NCBI RefSeq assembly: GCF_900188355.1
Contig: NZ_FZNX01000004.1
Location: 248,001-312,000 of the forward strand
Direction: 5' to 3'
DNA from: Lutibacter flavus
Lineage (GTDB): Bacteria > Bacteroidota > Bacteroidia > Flavobacteriales > Flavobacteriaceae
Length of the DNA stretch: 64,000 nt
Shown: in pieces, positions 46,739-56,830 of the stretch
Numbering within the stretch: the stretch's first letter is position 1
Layout: every line of letters starts with the position of its first letter
Program-made: the position numbers and the translations under genes
The notes under the pieces: generated by a model
What the model was told of the DNA's origin: nothing
What the model saw: only the letters and a program-made list of their open reading frames with translations
The model's database searches: none

Positions 46739-48073
46739 ATGATTAAAAATAAATTAAAAACCATAGTTTCAATTGTTATTTGTATCACAGTCTTTGTTGG
46801 TTGTAATTTAAAGCAAACAAAAATAGAAAAAGCGATGGTTGACAATAACGAACCTGCAAAAGTTGAGTTGAAAAAAGAGGAAGGAAAGTTTCAGTTATAT
46901 GTAAACAATGAGCCTTTTTATATCAAAGGAGCAGGACTTGAATTTGGACAAATTGCGTCAGTTGCAAAACATGGAGGGAATTCTTTTAGAACATGGAGAA
47001 CAGAGAACGGACAACAAACTGGGAAAGAAGTATTGGATGAAGCTCAAAAAAATGGTTTAATGGTAACTATGGGAATTGAAGTAGCCAGAGAACGCCATGG
47101 TTTTGATTATAACGATTCAATTGCTGTAAAAGAGCAATTTGACAGAATTAAACAAGAGGTAATAGCTTTAAAAGACCATCCTGCTTTATTTATTTGGGCA
47201 ATTGGGAATGAACTCAATTTACGTGCAACAAATCCTAAAGTTTGGGATGCTGTTAATGATATTTCAAAAATGATTCATGAAGTTGATCTAAATCATTTAA
47301 CCACTTCAACGTTAGCTGGAATTTCTCAACGTGAAATAGATTTAATTAAAGAACGATGTACAGATTTAGATTTACTTTCTGTGCAGATGTATGGTAAAAT
47401 AGTTGAATTACCTCAGCAAATTAAAGATTTTGGTTGGGATGGACCTTATATGGTTACAGAATGGGGAGCAACTGGACATTGGGAAGTTCCAAAAACAGTA
47501 TGGAATGCACCAATTGAAGAAAATAGCACATTAAAAGCAGCGAATTACTTAAAAAGATATAAAGTAGCAATTGAGGCTGATTCGTTACAATGTGTTGGTT
47601 CATATGTGTTTTTATGGGGACAAAAACAAGAACGTACACCAACTTGGTATGGCGTGTTTTTAGAAGATGGGAAAGAAACTGAATCTGTTGATGTAATGCA
47701 TTATATATGGAATGGAACTTGGCCCGAAAACATAACACCGCAAATTGAGTTATTTACCATCAATAATAAAACTGCATATGAAAATGTAGTTTTAGAAGCT
47801 AATACAGCATATTTGGCAAGTTTGAAAGTTAAGGATTTTGAAAATGATCAATTAAATTACCGTTGGGAAATTTTACAAGAAAGTGCTGATTTACAAGATG
47901 GTGGAGATTTTGAAAATAGACCAGAAGCAGTTGAATTCACTGTTGTAAGTGATAAAGATGGTAAATTAAAATTTAAAGTTGCTGCTGAAAAAGGAGCGTA
48001 TAGATTGTTTGGGTATGTTGATGATGGGCATGAACATGCTGCAACAGCTAATATTCCATTTAAAGTAAATTAA
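46739..48073 (+). CDS. Clan GH-A beta-glucanase lipoprotein with C-terminal Ig-like domain (GH158-like or GH2-like)
   Basis: The 444-residue protein has a lipobox (FVGC, C22). A TIM barrel (about 45-330) holds acid/base E158 in WAIGNELN and nucleophile E241 in VTEWGA, as in retaining clan GH-A enzymes. An Ig-like domain (about 335-444) follows. Automated pipelines tend to name such proteins GH2 TIM-barrel. A two-domain barrel plus Ig layout in a laminarin PUL also fits GH158 endo-beta-1,3-glucanase; I cannot decide between them from the sequence alone. It starts 3 bp after the sugar porter. Confidence 0.78.
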   Translation: MIKNKLKTIVSIVICITVFVGCNLKQTKIEKAMVDNNEPAKVELKKEEGKFQLYVNNEPFYIKGAGLEFGQIASVAKHGGNSFRTWRTENGQQTGKEVLDEAQKNGLMVTMGIEVARERHGFDYNDSIAVKEQFDRIKQEVIALKDHPALFIWAIGNELNLRATNPKVWDAVNDISKMIHEVDLNHLTTSTLAGISQREIDLIKERCTDLDLLSVQMYGKIVELPQQIKDFGWDGPYMVTEWGATGHWEVPKTVWNAPIEENSTLKAANYLKRYKVAIEADSLQCVGSYVFLWGQKQERTPTWYGVFLEDGKETESVDVMHYIWNGTWPENITPQIELFTINNKTAYENVVLEANTAYLASLKVKDFENDQLNYRWEILQESADLQDGGDFENRPEAVEFTVVSDKDGKLKFKVAAEKGAYRLFGYVDDGHEHAATANIPFKVN

Positions 48074-48147
48074 AGATAAAAAGGATAGAATATATAAAAC
48101 TGTTTATAAAATTTCAATAAGGGTTTTAGATTAAAATTGAACACAAT

Positions 48148-51100
48148 ATGAGTAAACAACATACAATGTATATAGGAAATAAGGAAGCTTCTTTTGAGGC
48201 AAATGAAGTAAAAGGAAAGTTAGTAATAGCCGGGGAAGAAAGCTATTACAAGATTTCGAATGTTGACGAAATGAGACCTTTTTTTATGAGTATTGTTAGT
48301 AACTCAAACCATTGGATGTTTATATCCAGTAATGGTGGATTATCTGCAGGTAGAAAAAATAGTAACAATTCATTGTTTCCTTATTATACCGATGATAAAA
48401 TAACCGAATCGGCTGAAATTACAGGAAGTAAAACAATTGTTCAGGTTCATGTTGAAGGCAAAACATATTTATGGGAACCATTTTCAAAAAGATATGAAGG
48501 TGTTTATAAAATAACCAGAAATTTATATAAAAACAACTTTGGAAACAAAGTGATTTTTGAAGAAATTAATCACGATTTAGGAGTTACCTATAAGTACCAT
48601 TGGAATTCAAGTGACAAATTTGGTTTTGTAAAAAAATCAACATTGGTTAACAATACCGGCAAATCAATCCAGCTTACCGTATTAGACGGTATCCAGAATA
48701 TATTGCCTTATGGTGTTTCAGCAGATTTGCAAAATGCAAGTAGTAATTTAGTTGATGCTTATAAAAAATGTGAATTGGAAGCAGATTCAGGATTGGGAAT
48801 TTTTGCTTTAAGTGCCATTATTGTAGATAAAGCGGAACCTAGCGAAGCATTAAAAGCAAACATAGTTTGGTCTTTTGGAATTGAAAATCCAACGTATTTA
48901 TTGTCATCTTTACAATTAGATAATTTTAGAAAAGGAAAAGCAATAAAACAAGAAGTTAATGTAAAGGCAGAAAAGGGCGCTTATTTTACGTGTACTGATA
49001 TAACCTTGCAACCTGAAACTGAAAAATCTTGGATGATGATGGCCGATGTAAATCAAAGCATAGTTTCTATTAATAAAATTAAAGAGTCAATTAAAAATGA
49101 AAAAAATCTGATTGAAATTGTTCAACAAGATATTGATAATGGTACTAAAAATTTAAAAGAACTTGCTGGAAATTCAGATGGTTTACAGTTAACAGATGAT
49201 AAATTAATTAATACTAGGCATTTTGCAAATACACTTTTCAATATTATGAGAGGTGGTATTTTTGATGATAATTATAAAATTGAAAAATCGGATTTTATAA
49301 AATACATGGCGAACGCCAATAAAAAAGTACATAAGAAAAAAGGAAATATTTTAGAAGGACTTCCAGAAGAATTTACACTTAGTTATTTAAAAGAATTGGC
49401 AGAAAACGATCTGGATAAAAATTTTAAAAGGCTTTGTATTGAATATATGCCGTTGAAATTTAGCAGACGACACGGAGATCCAAGCAGACCTTGGAACAAA
49501 TTCTCTATCAATACAAGAAGTGAAGTTGATGGCTCAAAAATATTGGACTACGAAGGGAACTGGAGAGATATTTTTCAAAACTGGGAAGCGTTGGCACACT
49601 CATATCCAGAGTTTATTGAGAGTATGATTCATAAGTTTTTAAACGCCACAACATTTGATGGTTACAATCCTTATCGTGTTACAAAAGATGGTTTTGATTG
49701 GGAAACAATTGAGCCAGACAATCCTTGGTCATATATTGGATATTGGGGAGATCATCAAATTATTTACTTATTAAAGTTTTTAGAATTTATTGAAAAGCAT
49801 TATCCAGCTAAATTAGTAAGCTACTTTAATCAAGAGCTTTTTGTATACGCAAATGTGCCTTATAAAATAAAAAGTTACGATGCTATTTTAACAAACCCAA
49901 AAGATACTATTGAATTTGACCTTGAACTAGATGAAGATATCAATAGAAAAAAGAAAGAATTAGGAGCCGATGGAGCCCTGTTAAGGGATGAAAATTACTT
50001 TATTTATAAAGTGAATTTAGTTGAGAAATTATTGGCAACAGTATTGGCAAAAGTGTCAAATTTTATTCCTGAAGGTGGTATTTGGATGAATACTCAAAGA
50101 CCTGAATGGAATGATGCGAATAATGCTTTAGTAGGAAATGGAGTTTCAATGGTTACATTGTATTACTTGCGTCGTTTTTTAAATTTCTTTAAAGAAATTG
50201 TTTCAAATGCAACTATAGATGAGGTTGAAATTTCAGAAGAATTAGCATTATTTTTTAATGAAGTATCGGCAACTTTAGTCAATAACAGACAATTATTAGA
50301 TGGAAAAATTTCAGATATTGATAGAAAAACGGTATTAGATGGCCTTGGAAATGCTGGAAGTAATTTTAGAACTTCTATTTATGAAAATGGATTTTCAAGT
50401 AATAAAGAAATTATTTCAAAAAAGGCACTTTTAAATTTTACAAAAATAACCCTTCAATTTATTGATCATACAATTGCAGCGAATAAAAGAGCAGATAATT
50501 TGTACCATGCATACAATTTGATGACGGTAAAAAACGAACGAGAAATAGCAATCTCATATTTACCTGAAATGTTAGAAGGTCAGGTAGCGGTTTTAAGTTC
50601 AGGTTATATTTCAGGAAAGGATTCTTTAGAGCTTTTAGATGCATTAAAAAGTAGTGCATTATTTAGAGAAGATCAATACAGTTATATTTTATATCCTAAC
50701 AAAGAATTGCCAAGATTTAGTGATAAAAACAACATTTCTGCTAAAAAAGTTGAAGAATCATTATTGTTGCAGGAGCTTTTAAAAGAAGGAAATACCCAAG
50801 TTATAGAAAAAGATGTGCTAGGAAATTATCATTTTAATGGAAATTTCAATAACGCAAATAGTCTTAAAACAGCACTTTCACAATTGCCAGAAGAAAAATA
50901 TCAATTGCTTGTAGAAAAAGACTCAAAATTAGTGTTGGATATTTTTGAAGAAATTTTTAATCATAAATCATTTACTGGAAGATCTGGAACTTTCTTTGGT
51001 TACGAAGGGTTGGGTTCTATTTATTGGCACATGGTTTCTAAATTGTTATTAAGTGTTCAGGAAACCTGTTTGATGGCTGTTTCAAATAAAGAAAGTGAAG

Positions 51101-51612
51101 TTACTATTGGTAAATTGTTAGATCATTATTACGAAATTAACGAAGGAATTGGGGTGCATAAATCACCTGAATTGTATGGTGCATTTCCAACAGATCCATA
51201 TTCTCATACTCCAGGTGGAAAAGGAGCGCAACAACCAGGAATGACAGGACAGGTAAAAGAAGATGTTTTAAGTAGATTTGGTGAATTAGGAGTTTTTGTA
51301 AAGGAAGGGAAATTACTGTTTAATCCTCGTTTGTTAAGAAAAAGAGAATTCTTAATAGAACCAAAAATTTTCGCATATACCTCTATTCATAAAGAATTAA
51401 AAGAAATTGAATTGGAAAAAGATTCACTTTGTTTTACGTATTGTCAAATTCCAGTTATCTATAAATTAGCTGAGCAAGATGGATTAAAAGTAGTTTTAAA
51501 TGAAGGTCAAAATCTTAAATTTGAAGGCTTAAATCTTGATTTAGAAATAAGTAAAAAGGTTTTTGAAAGAACAGGAGAAATTAGTCAAATCGTAGTGTAT
51601 TTAGCTAAGTAA
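48148..51612 (+). CDS. Large cytosolic GH149-like beta-1,3-glucan phosphorylase
   Basis: The 1154-residue protein has no signal peptide. An N-terminal beta-sandwich (about 1-320) leads through a helical linker to an (alpha/alpha)6-barrel (about 350-1060) and a C-terminal beta-region, the layout of GH94, GH149 and GH161 inverting phosphorylases. Motifs include YEGNWRDIFQNWEALA (about 471-486), NPWSYIGYWGDHQ (about 525-537) and EGLGSIYWHMVSKL (about 953-966). Length and the beta-1,3-glucan context fit GH149, with GH161 as the alternative. It would turn imported beta-1,3-gluco-oligosaccharides plus phosphate into glucose-1-phosphate, saving ATP. Family assignment is from memory of the pattern, not a search. 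Confidence 0.72.
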   Translation: MSKQHTMYIGNKEASFEANEVKGKLVIAGEESYYKISNVDEMRPFFMSIVSNSNHWMFISSNGGLSAGRKNSNNSLFPYYTDDKITESAEITGSKTIVQVHVEGKTYLWEPFSKRYEGVYKITRNLYKNNFGNKVIFEEINHDLGVTYKYHWNSSDKFGFVKKSTLVNNTGKSIQLTVLDGIQNILPYGVSADLQNASSNLVDAYKKCELEADSGLGIFALSAIIVDKAEPSEALKANIVWSFGIENPTYLLSSLQLDNFRKGKAIKQEVNVKAEKGAYFTCTDITLQPETEKSWMMMADVNQSIVSINKIKESIKNEKNLIEIVQQDIDNGTKNLKELAGNSDGLQLTDDKLINTRHFANTLFNIMRGGIFDDNYKIEKSDFIKYMANANKKVHKKKGNILEGLPEEFTLSYLKELAENDLDKNFKRLCIEYMPLKFSRRHGDPSRPWNKFSINTRSEVDGSKILDYEGNWRDIFQNWEALAHSYPEFIESMIHKFLNATTFDGYNPYRVTKDGFDWETIEPDNPWSYIGYWGDHQIIYLLKFLEFIEKHYPAKLVSYFNQELFVYANVPYKIKSYDAILTNPKDTIEFDLELDEDINRKKKELGADGALLRDENYFIYKVNLVEKLLATVLAKVSNFIPEGGIWMNTQRPEWNDANNALVGNGVSMVTLYYLRRFLNFFKEIVSNATIDEVEISEELALFFNEVSATLVNNRQLLDGKISDIDRKTVLDGLGNAGSNFRTSIYENGFSSNKEIISKKALLNFTKITLQFIDHTIAANKRADNLYHAYNLMTVKNEREIAISYLPEMLEGQVAVLSSGYISGKDSLELLDALKSSALFREDQYSYILYPNKELPRFSDKNNISAKKVEESLLLQELLKEGNTQVIEKDVLGNYHFNGNFNNANSLKTALSQLPEEKYQLLVEKDSKLVLDIFEEIFNHKSFTGRSGTFFGYEGLGSIYWHMVSKLLLSVQETCLMAVSNKESEVTIGKLLDHYYEINEGIGVHKSPELYGAFPTDPYSHTPGGKGAQQPGMTGQVKEDVLSRFGELGVFVKEGKLLFNPRLLRKREFLIEPKIFAYTSIHKELKEIELEKDSLCFTYCQIPVIYKLAEQDGLKVVLNEGQNLKFEGLNLDLEISKKVFERTGEISQIVVYLAK

Positions 51613-51621
51613 AATTAATTT

Positions 51622-53910
51622 ATGAAAAAACTAATTTCTTTAACAATTATAGCCTCACTAATTTTTAGTTGTGATAAACAACAACCAAAAAACGTTTTAA
51701 AAATGGATAATGAGCGTATAATAGAAAAGAAAGTAGATTCATTGTTGTTAAAAATGACCTTAAATGAAAAAGTAGGTCAAATGTTAAATATAGGTTTGCC
51801 TTCTATTTTGAAAGGGGATTATTGGGATGAACGCGATAGTGCGGAATTTGATGAAAAAAAGTTTCAAAAGTTTATAGTAGATTATGGGGTTGGATCTATT
51901 CATAATACACCGCAGTATTTAGCTGGTAGAGGTGAATGGTATAAAATTGTAAAAAAAATACAAGATGCAAGTTTAAAAAATACGCGTTTGGGAATTCCTG
52001 TACTTTACGGAATTGACAATATTCATGGTGCTAATTATATAAAAGGATCTGTACTTTTTCCACATCAAATTGCCTTGGCTGCAACTTGGAATAGAGAACT
52101 TTCAGCAACTAATGGAGAAATAACTTCTTATGAGTCAAGAGCAGCATCTTTACCTTGGAATTTTAATCCAAATATTGACGTAGCTATAAATCCGTTATGG
52201 GGCAGAATTTCAGAAAGTTTTGGAGAAGATCCTTACTTGATTTCAGAAATGGGAGTGGCTTATTTAAAAGGTTCTCAGGGCGAAAATCTTCAAAATATTG
52301 AAAGTTCTGCAGTTTGCTTAAAGCATTTTATTGGCTATGGAGCAGGAAGAAATGGTAAGGACAGAGCAAATGCCATTATTCCTGAAAATAGTTTACGACA
52401 GTATTTTATTCCACCATTTAAAAAAGCAATTGATGAAGGAGCTGTGAGTGTTATGATTAGCTCTAATGCTGTAAATGGTATTCCTTGTCATATTAACAAA
52501 CACTATATAACTGATATTTTAAAAGGAGAATTAGGATTTAAAGGCGTTGTGATATCAGATTTTAGTGATGTAGAATTTTTGATTGAAGCACATGAAGTTA
52601 CTACGAGCAAGCGTGAAGCAACAAAAATGGCTGTGAATGCGGGCTTAGACATGCTGATGAATCCTTATGATATTGATGTGGTGGATTATATTGTTGAAAT
52701 GGTTGAAAATAACGAAATATCAATGGAAAGAATTGATGATGCTGTTACGAGAATACTAAACCTCAAATTTCACTTAAATTTATTTAATAAACCATATAAC
52801 AATCCAAAGGATTTTCCTGATTTTGGAAGTGAAAAGCATATAGCAGCAAATTACAATTCAGCTGCTGAAGCTATTACTTTATTAAAAAATAATAAGGCTG
52901 TTTTACCTTTAGAAAAAGGAAAGAAAATATTGGTAACTGGTTATGCAGCAAATTCTATGAATTTGTTAAATGGAGCTTGGTCTAGAACCTTTTTAGGTCA
53001 GGATACAAAGTACAATGATCCAAGTAAATTAACCATTTTAAAAGCTATTGAAAAAGAAGTTGGAGCCAAAAATGTAACCTATGTTGAAGGAACCAATTAT
53101 ACCGAAGATATAAATACTTCAAAAGCTGTTTCACAAGCTAAAAATGCAGATTATATTGTTGTTTGTATTGGAGAATTACCTGCAACAGAAAAGCCTTCAG
53201 ACATCAATGAATTAGACTTGCCAAAAGCACAACAAGAACTAGTAAAAAAGTTAGCAATTTATAAAAAACCAATCATTTTAGTAATGGTTCAAGGGCGTCC
53301 AAGAATTATAAGAGAAATTGAGCCGCTTGCAGATGGTATTTTAATGGGCTATTATCCAGGTCAAGAAGGTGGGCGCGCAATTTCAGATGTGTTATTTGGG
53401 CACATCAATCCAAGTGGAAAATTGCCTTACACATATCCAAAATATTCGGGGAATGCGGTAACATATTATCATAAAAAAGCAGATATAAGAGATGTAAATT
53501 GGGGTTATGATGGCTTTTATACACAGTTCGAATTTGGACACGGGCTTTCGTACACCTCTTTTGAATATTCAAACTTTGTGATTGAACAAGATACTTTATC
53601 AGGAGATGAAGCATTAAAAATTTCAGTTTCAATTAAAAATACTGGAAATCGAGAAGGAAAAGAAGTGGTTCAATTGTATTTAAAAGACTTAGTAGCATCT
53701 GTAGCACCAGATTCAAAAAGACTGATTCGCTTTGAAAAAATAAATTTACAACCTAATGAAACCAAAACCATTGAATTTACAATTCAATCAGCAGATTTGA
53801 AATTTATAGGAATGGACAATACTTGGACAGTTGAAGAAGGAGAATTTGAACTTCAAATAGGGGGCAATCCAAAAGAATTATTTAAAAAACAATTTTATTA
53901 TAAAGAATAA
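51622..53910 (+). CDS. GH3-family beta-glucosidase lipoprotein
   Basis: The 762-residue enzyme has a lipobox (IFSC, C17), the GH3 N-terminal barrel (about 45-390), the C-terminal alpha/beta domain (about 410-640) and a fibronectin III-like domain (about 675-755). Nucleophile D313 sits in VVISDFSD, where many relatives have SDW. The KHFIGYG motif is also present. It should release glucose from non-reducing ends of beta-gluco-oligosaccharides in the periplasm. It begins 9 bp after the phosphorylase gene and ends 5 bp before the GH17 gene. A second, different GH3 lies at 56831. Confidence 0.93.
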   Translation: MKKLISLTIIASLIFSCDKQQPKNVLKMDNERIIEKKVDSLLLKMTLNEKVGQMLNIGLPSILKGDYWDERDSAEFDEKKFQKFIVDYGVGSIHNTPQYLAGRGEWYKIVKKIQDASLKNTRLGIPVLYGIDNIHGANYIKGSVLFPHQIALAATWNRELSATNGEITSYESRAASLPWNFNPNIDVAINPLWGRISESFGEDPYLISEMGVAYLKGSQGENLQNIESSAVCLKHFIGYGAGRNGKDRANAIIPENSLRQYFIPPFKKAIDEGAVSVMISSNAVNGIPCHINKHYITDILKGELGFKGVVISDFSDVEFLIEAHEVTTSKREATKMAVNAGLDMLMNPYDIDVVDYIVEMVENNEISMERIDDAVTRILNLKFHLNLFNKPYNNPKDFPDFGSEKHIAANYNSAAEAITLLKNNKAVLPLEKGKKILVTGYAANSMNLLNGAWSRTFLGQDTKYNDPSKLTILKAIEKEVGAKNVTYVEGTNYTEDINTSKAVSQAKNADYIVVCIGELPATEKPSDINELDLPKAQQELVKKLAIYKKPIILVMVQGRPRIIREIEPLADGILMGYYPGQEGGRAISDVLFGHINPSGKLPYTYPKYSGNAVTYYHKKADIRDVNWGYDGFYTQFEFGHGLSYTSFEYSNFVIEQDTLSGDEALKISVSIKNTGNREGKEVVQLYLKDLVASVAPDSKRLIRFEKINLQPNETKTIEFTIQSADLKFIGMDNTWTVEEGEFELQIGGNPKELFKKQFYYKE

Positions 53911-53915
53911 AAGTG

Positions 53916-55184
53916 ATGATGAATTTTATAAGAATAGGAATTTATTTTAGTGTATTAACTGTGTTGTTTTCTTGTGCTAAAAAACCAAAAAAAATAGAAA
54001 CAAATTTAACAGCCGCTGATATTTTAGGAAATCCTGAATATTTGGCAATTTCTTATGGAGGTTATCGGGAAGTAACACGTGATGTTCAACCTACTATTCC
54101 TGAGTTGAAAGAGGATATGAAAATTTTGGCAGCTATGAATGTCAAAATATTAAGAACTTACAATGTTCATTTAGCACAAGCTTCAAATTTATTGGCAGCA
54201 ATTAGTGAGTTACAAAAAGAAGATCCAACTTTTGAAATGTATGTGATGCTGGGCGCTTGGATTGATTGTAAAAATGCATGGACAGAATTAGAACCAGATC
54301 ACAATTTAGAAAGCGAAAGAAACGCTGTTGAAATAAAAACAGCTGTTGAATTGGCAAATAAATATCCGGAAATTGTAAAAATAATAGCCGTTGGAAATGA
54401 AGCTATGGTAAAATGGGCAGCAAGTTATTATGTGCAGCCAAGTGTAATTTTGAAATGGGTAAACCATTTACAAGAACTAAAAAAGAAAGGAGAACTTCCT
54501 TTTGATTTATGGGTAACAAGTTCTGATGATTTCGCATCTTGGGGAGGCGGAGATACTAGCTATAGAACACCAGATTTGGAAAAATTAATTAAGACAGTTG
54601 ATTATGTTTCAATGCATACGTATCCGATGCATAATACCTATTACAATCCTCAATTTTGGGAAGTTCCGGATAATGAAAAAGGTTTTACCGATTTAGAAAA
54701 AGTAGATGCAGCTATGTTACGTGCCCTTGAATTTGCAAAAAAACAATATCAAGATGTTTCAGCGTATGTAAAAAGTATAGATTCAACCAAAACAATTCAT
54801 ATTGGTGAATCTGGCTGGACAACAATCTCAGATGGTCATTATGGAAAGGAAAGTTCAAGAGCTGCAGATGAATACAAAGCCGGTTCGTATTATAAAATGA
54901 TGCGCGAATGGACGAACGTAGAAAAAATTTCATTATTCTACTTTGAAGCTTTTGATGAACAATGGAAAGATTCCGGAAACCCTATTGGTTCTGAAAATCA
55001 TTTTGGCTTAATCAATTTAAAAGGACAAGCAAAATATGCAATTTGGGAATTGGTTGATGCAGGCGTTTTTGAAGGGTTAACTAGAGATAGTATAGTTATT
55101 ACCAAAACATATAATGGAGATAAAAATGCATTGATGCAACACGTATTAGTGCCTCCTTCAGCAAGTGAAAAAGAAGAAAAATAA
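53916..55184 (+). CDS. GH17-like beta-1,3-glucanase lipoprotein
   Basis: Three start codons stand in a row (GTG 53913, ATG 53916, ATG 53919); I take 53916. The 422-residue protein has a lipobox (LFSC, C20) and a TIM barrel of GH17 type, with acid/base E162 in VGNEAMVKW and nucleophile E298 in GESGWTT. It shares blocks with the two cytosolic genes at 60289 and 61192 (for example SYGGYRE and YVMLGAWID here against CYSGFRE and KVMLGAYIV at 61192), so the three are paralogues. Surface or periplasmic cutting or transglycosylation of beta-1,3-glucan is expected. Confidence 0.87.
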   Translation: MMNFIRIGIYFSVLTVLFSCAKKPKKIETNLTAADILGNPEYLAISYGGYREVTRDVQPTIPELKEDMKILAAMNVKILRTYNVHLAQASNLLAAISELQKEDPTFEMYVMLGAWIDCKNAWTELEPDHNLESERNAVEIKTAVELANKYPEIVKIIAVGNEAMVKWAASYYVQPSVILKWVNHLQELKKKGELPFDLWVTSSDDFASWGGGDTSYRTPDLEKLIKTVDYVSMHTYPMHNTYYNPQFWEVPDNEKGFTDLEKVDAAMLRALEFAKKQYQDVSAYVKSIDSTKTIHIGESGWTTISDGHYGKESSRAADEYKAGSYYKMMREWTNVEKISLFYFEAFDEQWKDSGNPIGSENHFGLINLKGQAKYAIWELVDAGVFEGLTRDSIVITKTYNGDKNALMQHVLVPPSASEKEEK

Positions 55185-55287
55185 AGAAGATTACATTTAT
55201 TTATAAAAATTCAATAATACGCTATGAAATTGTAAACTAAAAATAGTTAAATAAACCAAACCAAACCAAAACTTAAAACCAAACAAG

Positions 55288-56733
55288 ATGAAACATTTTA
55301 AAATAGCACCTGAAGATATTGTTCCCTTAGGCCAGAAATTAGCATTTGGGTCAGGGCATTTAGCCAATCAATTATTTCCTGCCGCTTTAGGTGTTTTTAT
55401 GGTTGTGTTGGTAATGTCTTTAGGAATGAATCCAGTTTTAGCTGGTTTGTTAGGTGCATTACCTAGATTTTTAGATGCACTTACTGACCCAATTATGGGG
55501 TTTATTTCAGATAATACAAAGTCCAAATGGGGTAGAAGAAAACCTTATATACTTGTAGGTAGTGTTATTTCTGGAATTGCATATATGATTATGTGGCAGT
55601 TAAATCCTGAGGATTCTGAAATGTATAATTTCTTTTATTTCTTGGTTGTATCCATTTTCTTTTACATAGGTTATACCATTTTTGCAACACCATTAATTGG
55701 TTTAGGTTATGAAATGACACCCGATTATAACGAGCGTACTCGGTTAATGGCAGTGTCACAATTTATGGGGCAAATGGCCTGGGTAATTGCACCTTGGTTT
55801 TGGGTTATTATTTACGATCAATCGTTATTCGAAAGCGCGCCTGAAGGAGCTAAAGTAATGGCTATTTGGGTTGGTGGTTTGTGTATGGTTTTAGGAATTT
55901 TACCTGCGCTATTCAACAAAGAAATGGAAGTTGATAAAAGTAAATTGAAAAACCTTTCAAAGAGCGAATTGGCAGCAAATACAAAAGAGTTTATAAGAGG
56001 AATTTTATTAACTCTTAAAAATAAACAGTTTATGAAATTGTGTGGAGCTACGTTCTTTATTTTTAATGGATTTCAAACAATTGCTCAGTTTTCCTTCTTT
56101 ATAATTGTTTATTATTTATTTCAGGGAGATACAGATGCCGCTGGTTCATGGCCTGCTTGGTTTGGAACTGTAAGTGCTTTAGCTACCATGTTTTTAGTAA
56201 TTCCTGTTGTTACCAAAATTTCTGAAAAAATAGGAAAACGAAAAGCTTTTGTAATCGCTACTTTACTTTCAATTGTAGGTTATCTTTTAAAATGGTGGGG
56301 ATTTAACCCTGCAAATCCTTGGTTAATGTTTATGCCTATCCCTTTCCTTTCTTTTGGTATTGGTGGATTGTTTACATTAATGATGTCAATGACAGCAGAT
56401 GTCTGTGATTTGGACGAATTAAACAACGGAGAACGTAGAGAAGGAATGTTTGGTGCTGTATATTGGTGGATGGTAAAACTAGGAACAGCATTGGCAATGC
56501 TTACAAGTGGTGTTGTTTTACAATTGGTTGGTTTTGATGAAAGCATTAAAGTTCAATCAGTAGAAACGATTACCAATTTGCGTTTAGCAGATATAATTAT
56601 ACCTATAGTTGCTGCTTTAATTGCCATAATTTTAGTTTGGCGGTATAATATAACAGAAGAGCGGGCTCGTGAAATAAAAGAAGCATTAGATAAGCGTCGT
56701 GCAGAACTGAAGTTAGAAGAAGTAAAGAAATAA
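55288..56733 (+). CDS. GPH-type MFS symporter (glycoside-pentoside-hexuronide family)
   Basis: The 481-residue inner membrane protein has 12 helices and the GPH pattern: FLDALTDPIMGFISDNTKS after TM2, with WGRRKPYIL following, and CDLDELNNGERREGMFGAVY in the second half. GPH members import di- and oligosaccharides with cations. Next to the cytosolic phosphorylase and cytosolic GH17 enzymes it is the best candidate to bring laminari-oligosaccharides into the cytosol. The 100-bp gap before it holds short AAACC tandem units (about 55253-55270). It is the third MFS gene in the window, each from a different subgroup. Confidence 0.9.
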   Translation: MKHFKIAPEDIVPLGQKLAFGSGHLANQLFPAALGVFMVVLVMSLGMNPVLAGLLGALPRFLDALTDPIMGFISDNTKSKWGRRKPYILVGSVISGIAYMIMWQLNPEDSEMYNFFYFLVVSIFFYIGYTIFATPLIGLGYEMTPDYNERTRLMAVSQFMGQMAWVIAPWFWVIIYDQSLFESAPEGAKVMAIWVGGLCMVLGILPALFNKEMEVDKSKLKNLSKSELAANTKEFIRGILLTLKNKQFMKLCGATFFIFNGFQTIAQFSFFIIVYYLFQGDTDAAGSWPAWFGTVSALATMFLVIPVVTKISEKIGKRKAFVIATLLSIVGYLLKWWGFNPANPWLMFMPIPFLSFGIGGLFTLMMSMTADVCDLDELNNGERREGMFGAVYWWMVKLGTALAMLTSGVVLQLVGFDESIKVQSVETITNLRLADIIIPIVAALIAIILVWRYNITEERAREIKEALDKRRAELKLEEVKK

Positions 56734-56830
56734 AATGAGTCTTTTAATTTTTTGAAGGCTGACTTTATTGATTACTATAAAAGATTAAAAACCTCCTATT
56801 TATTTTCGAATAAATACTTAAAGAATAAAT

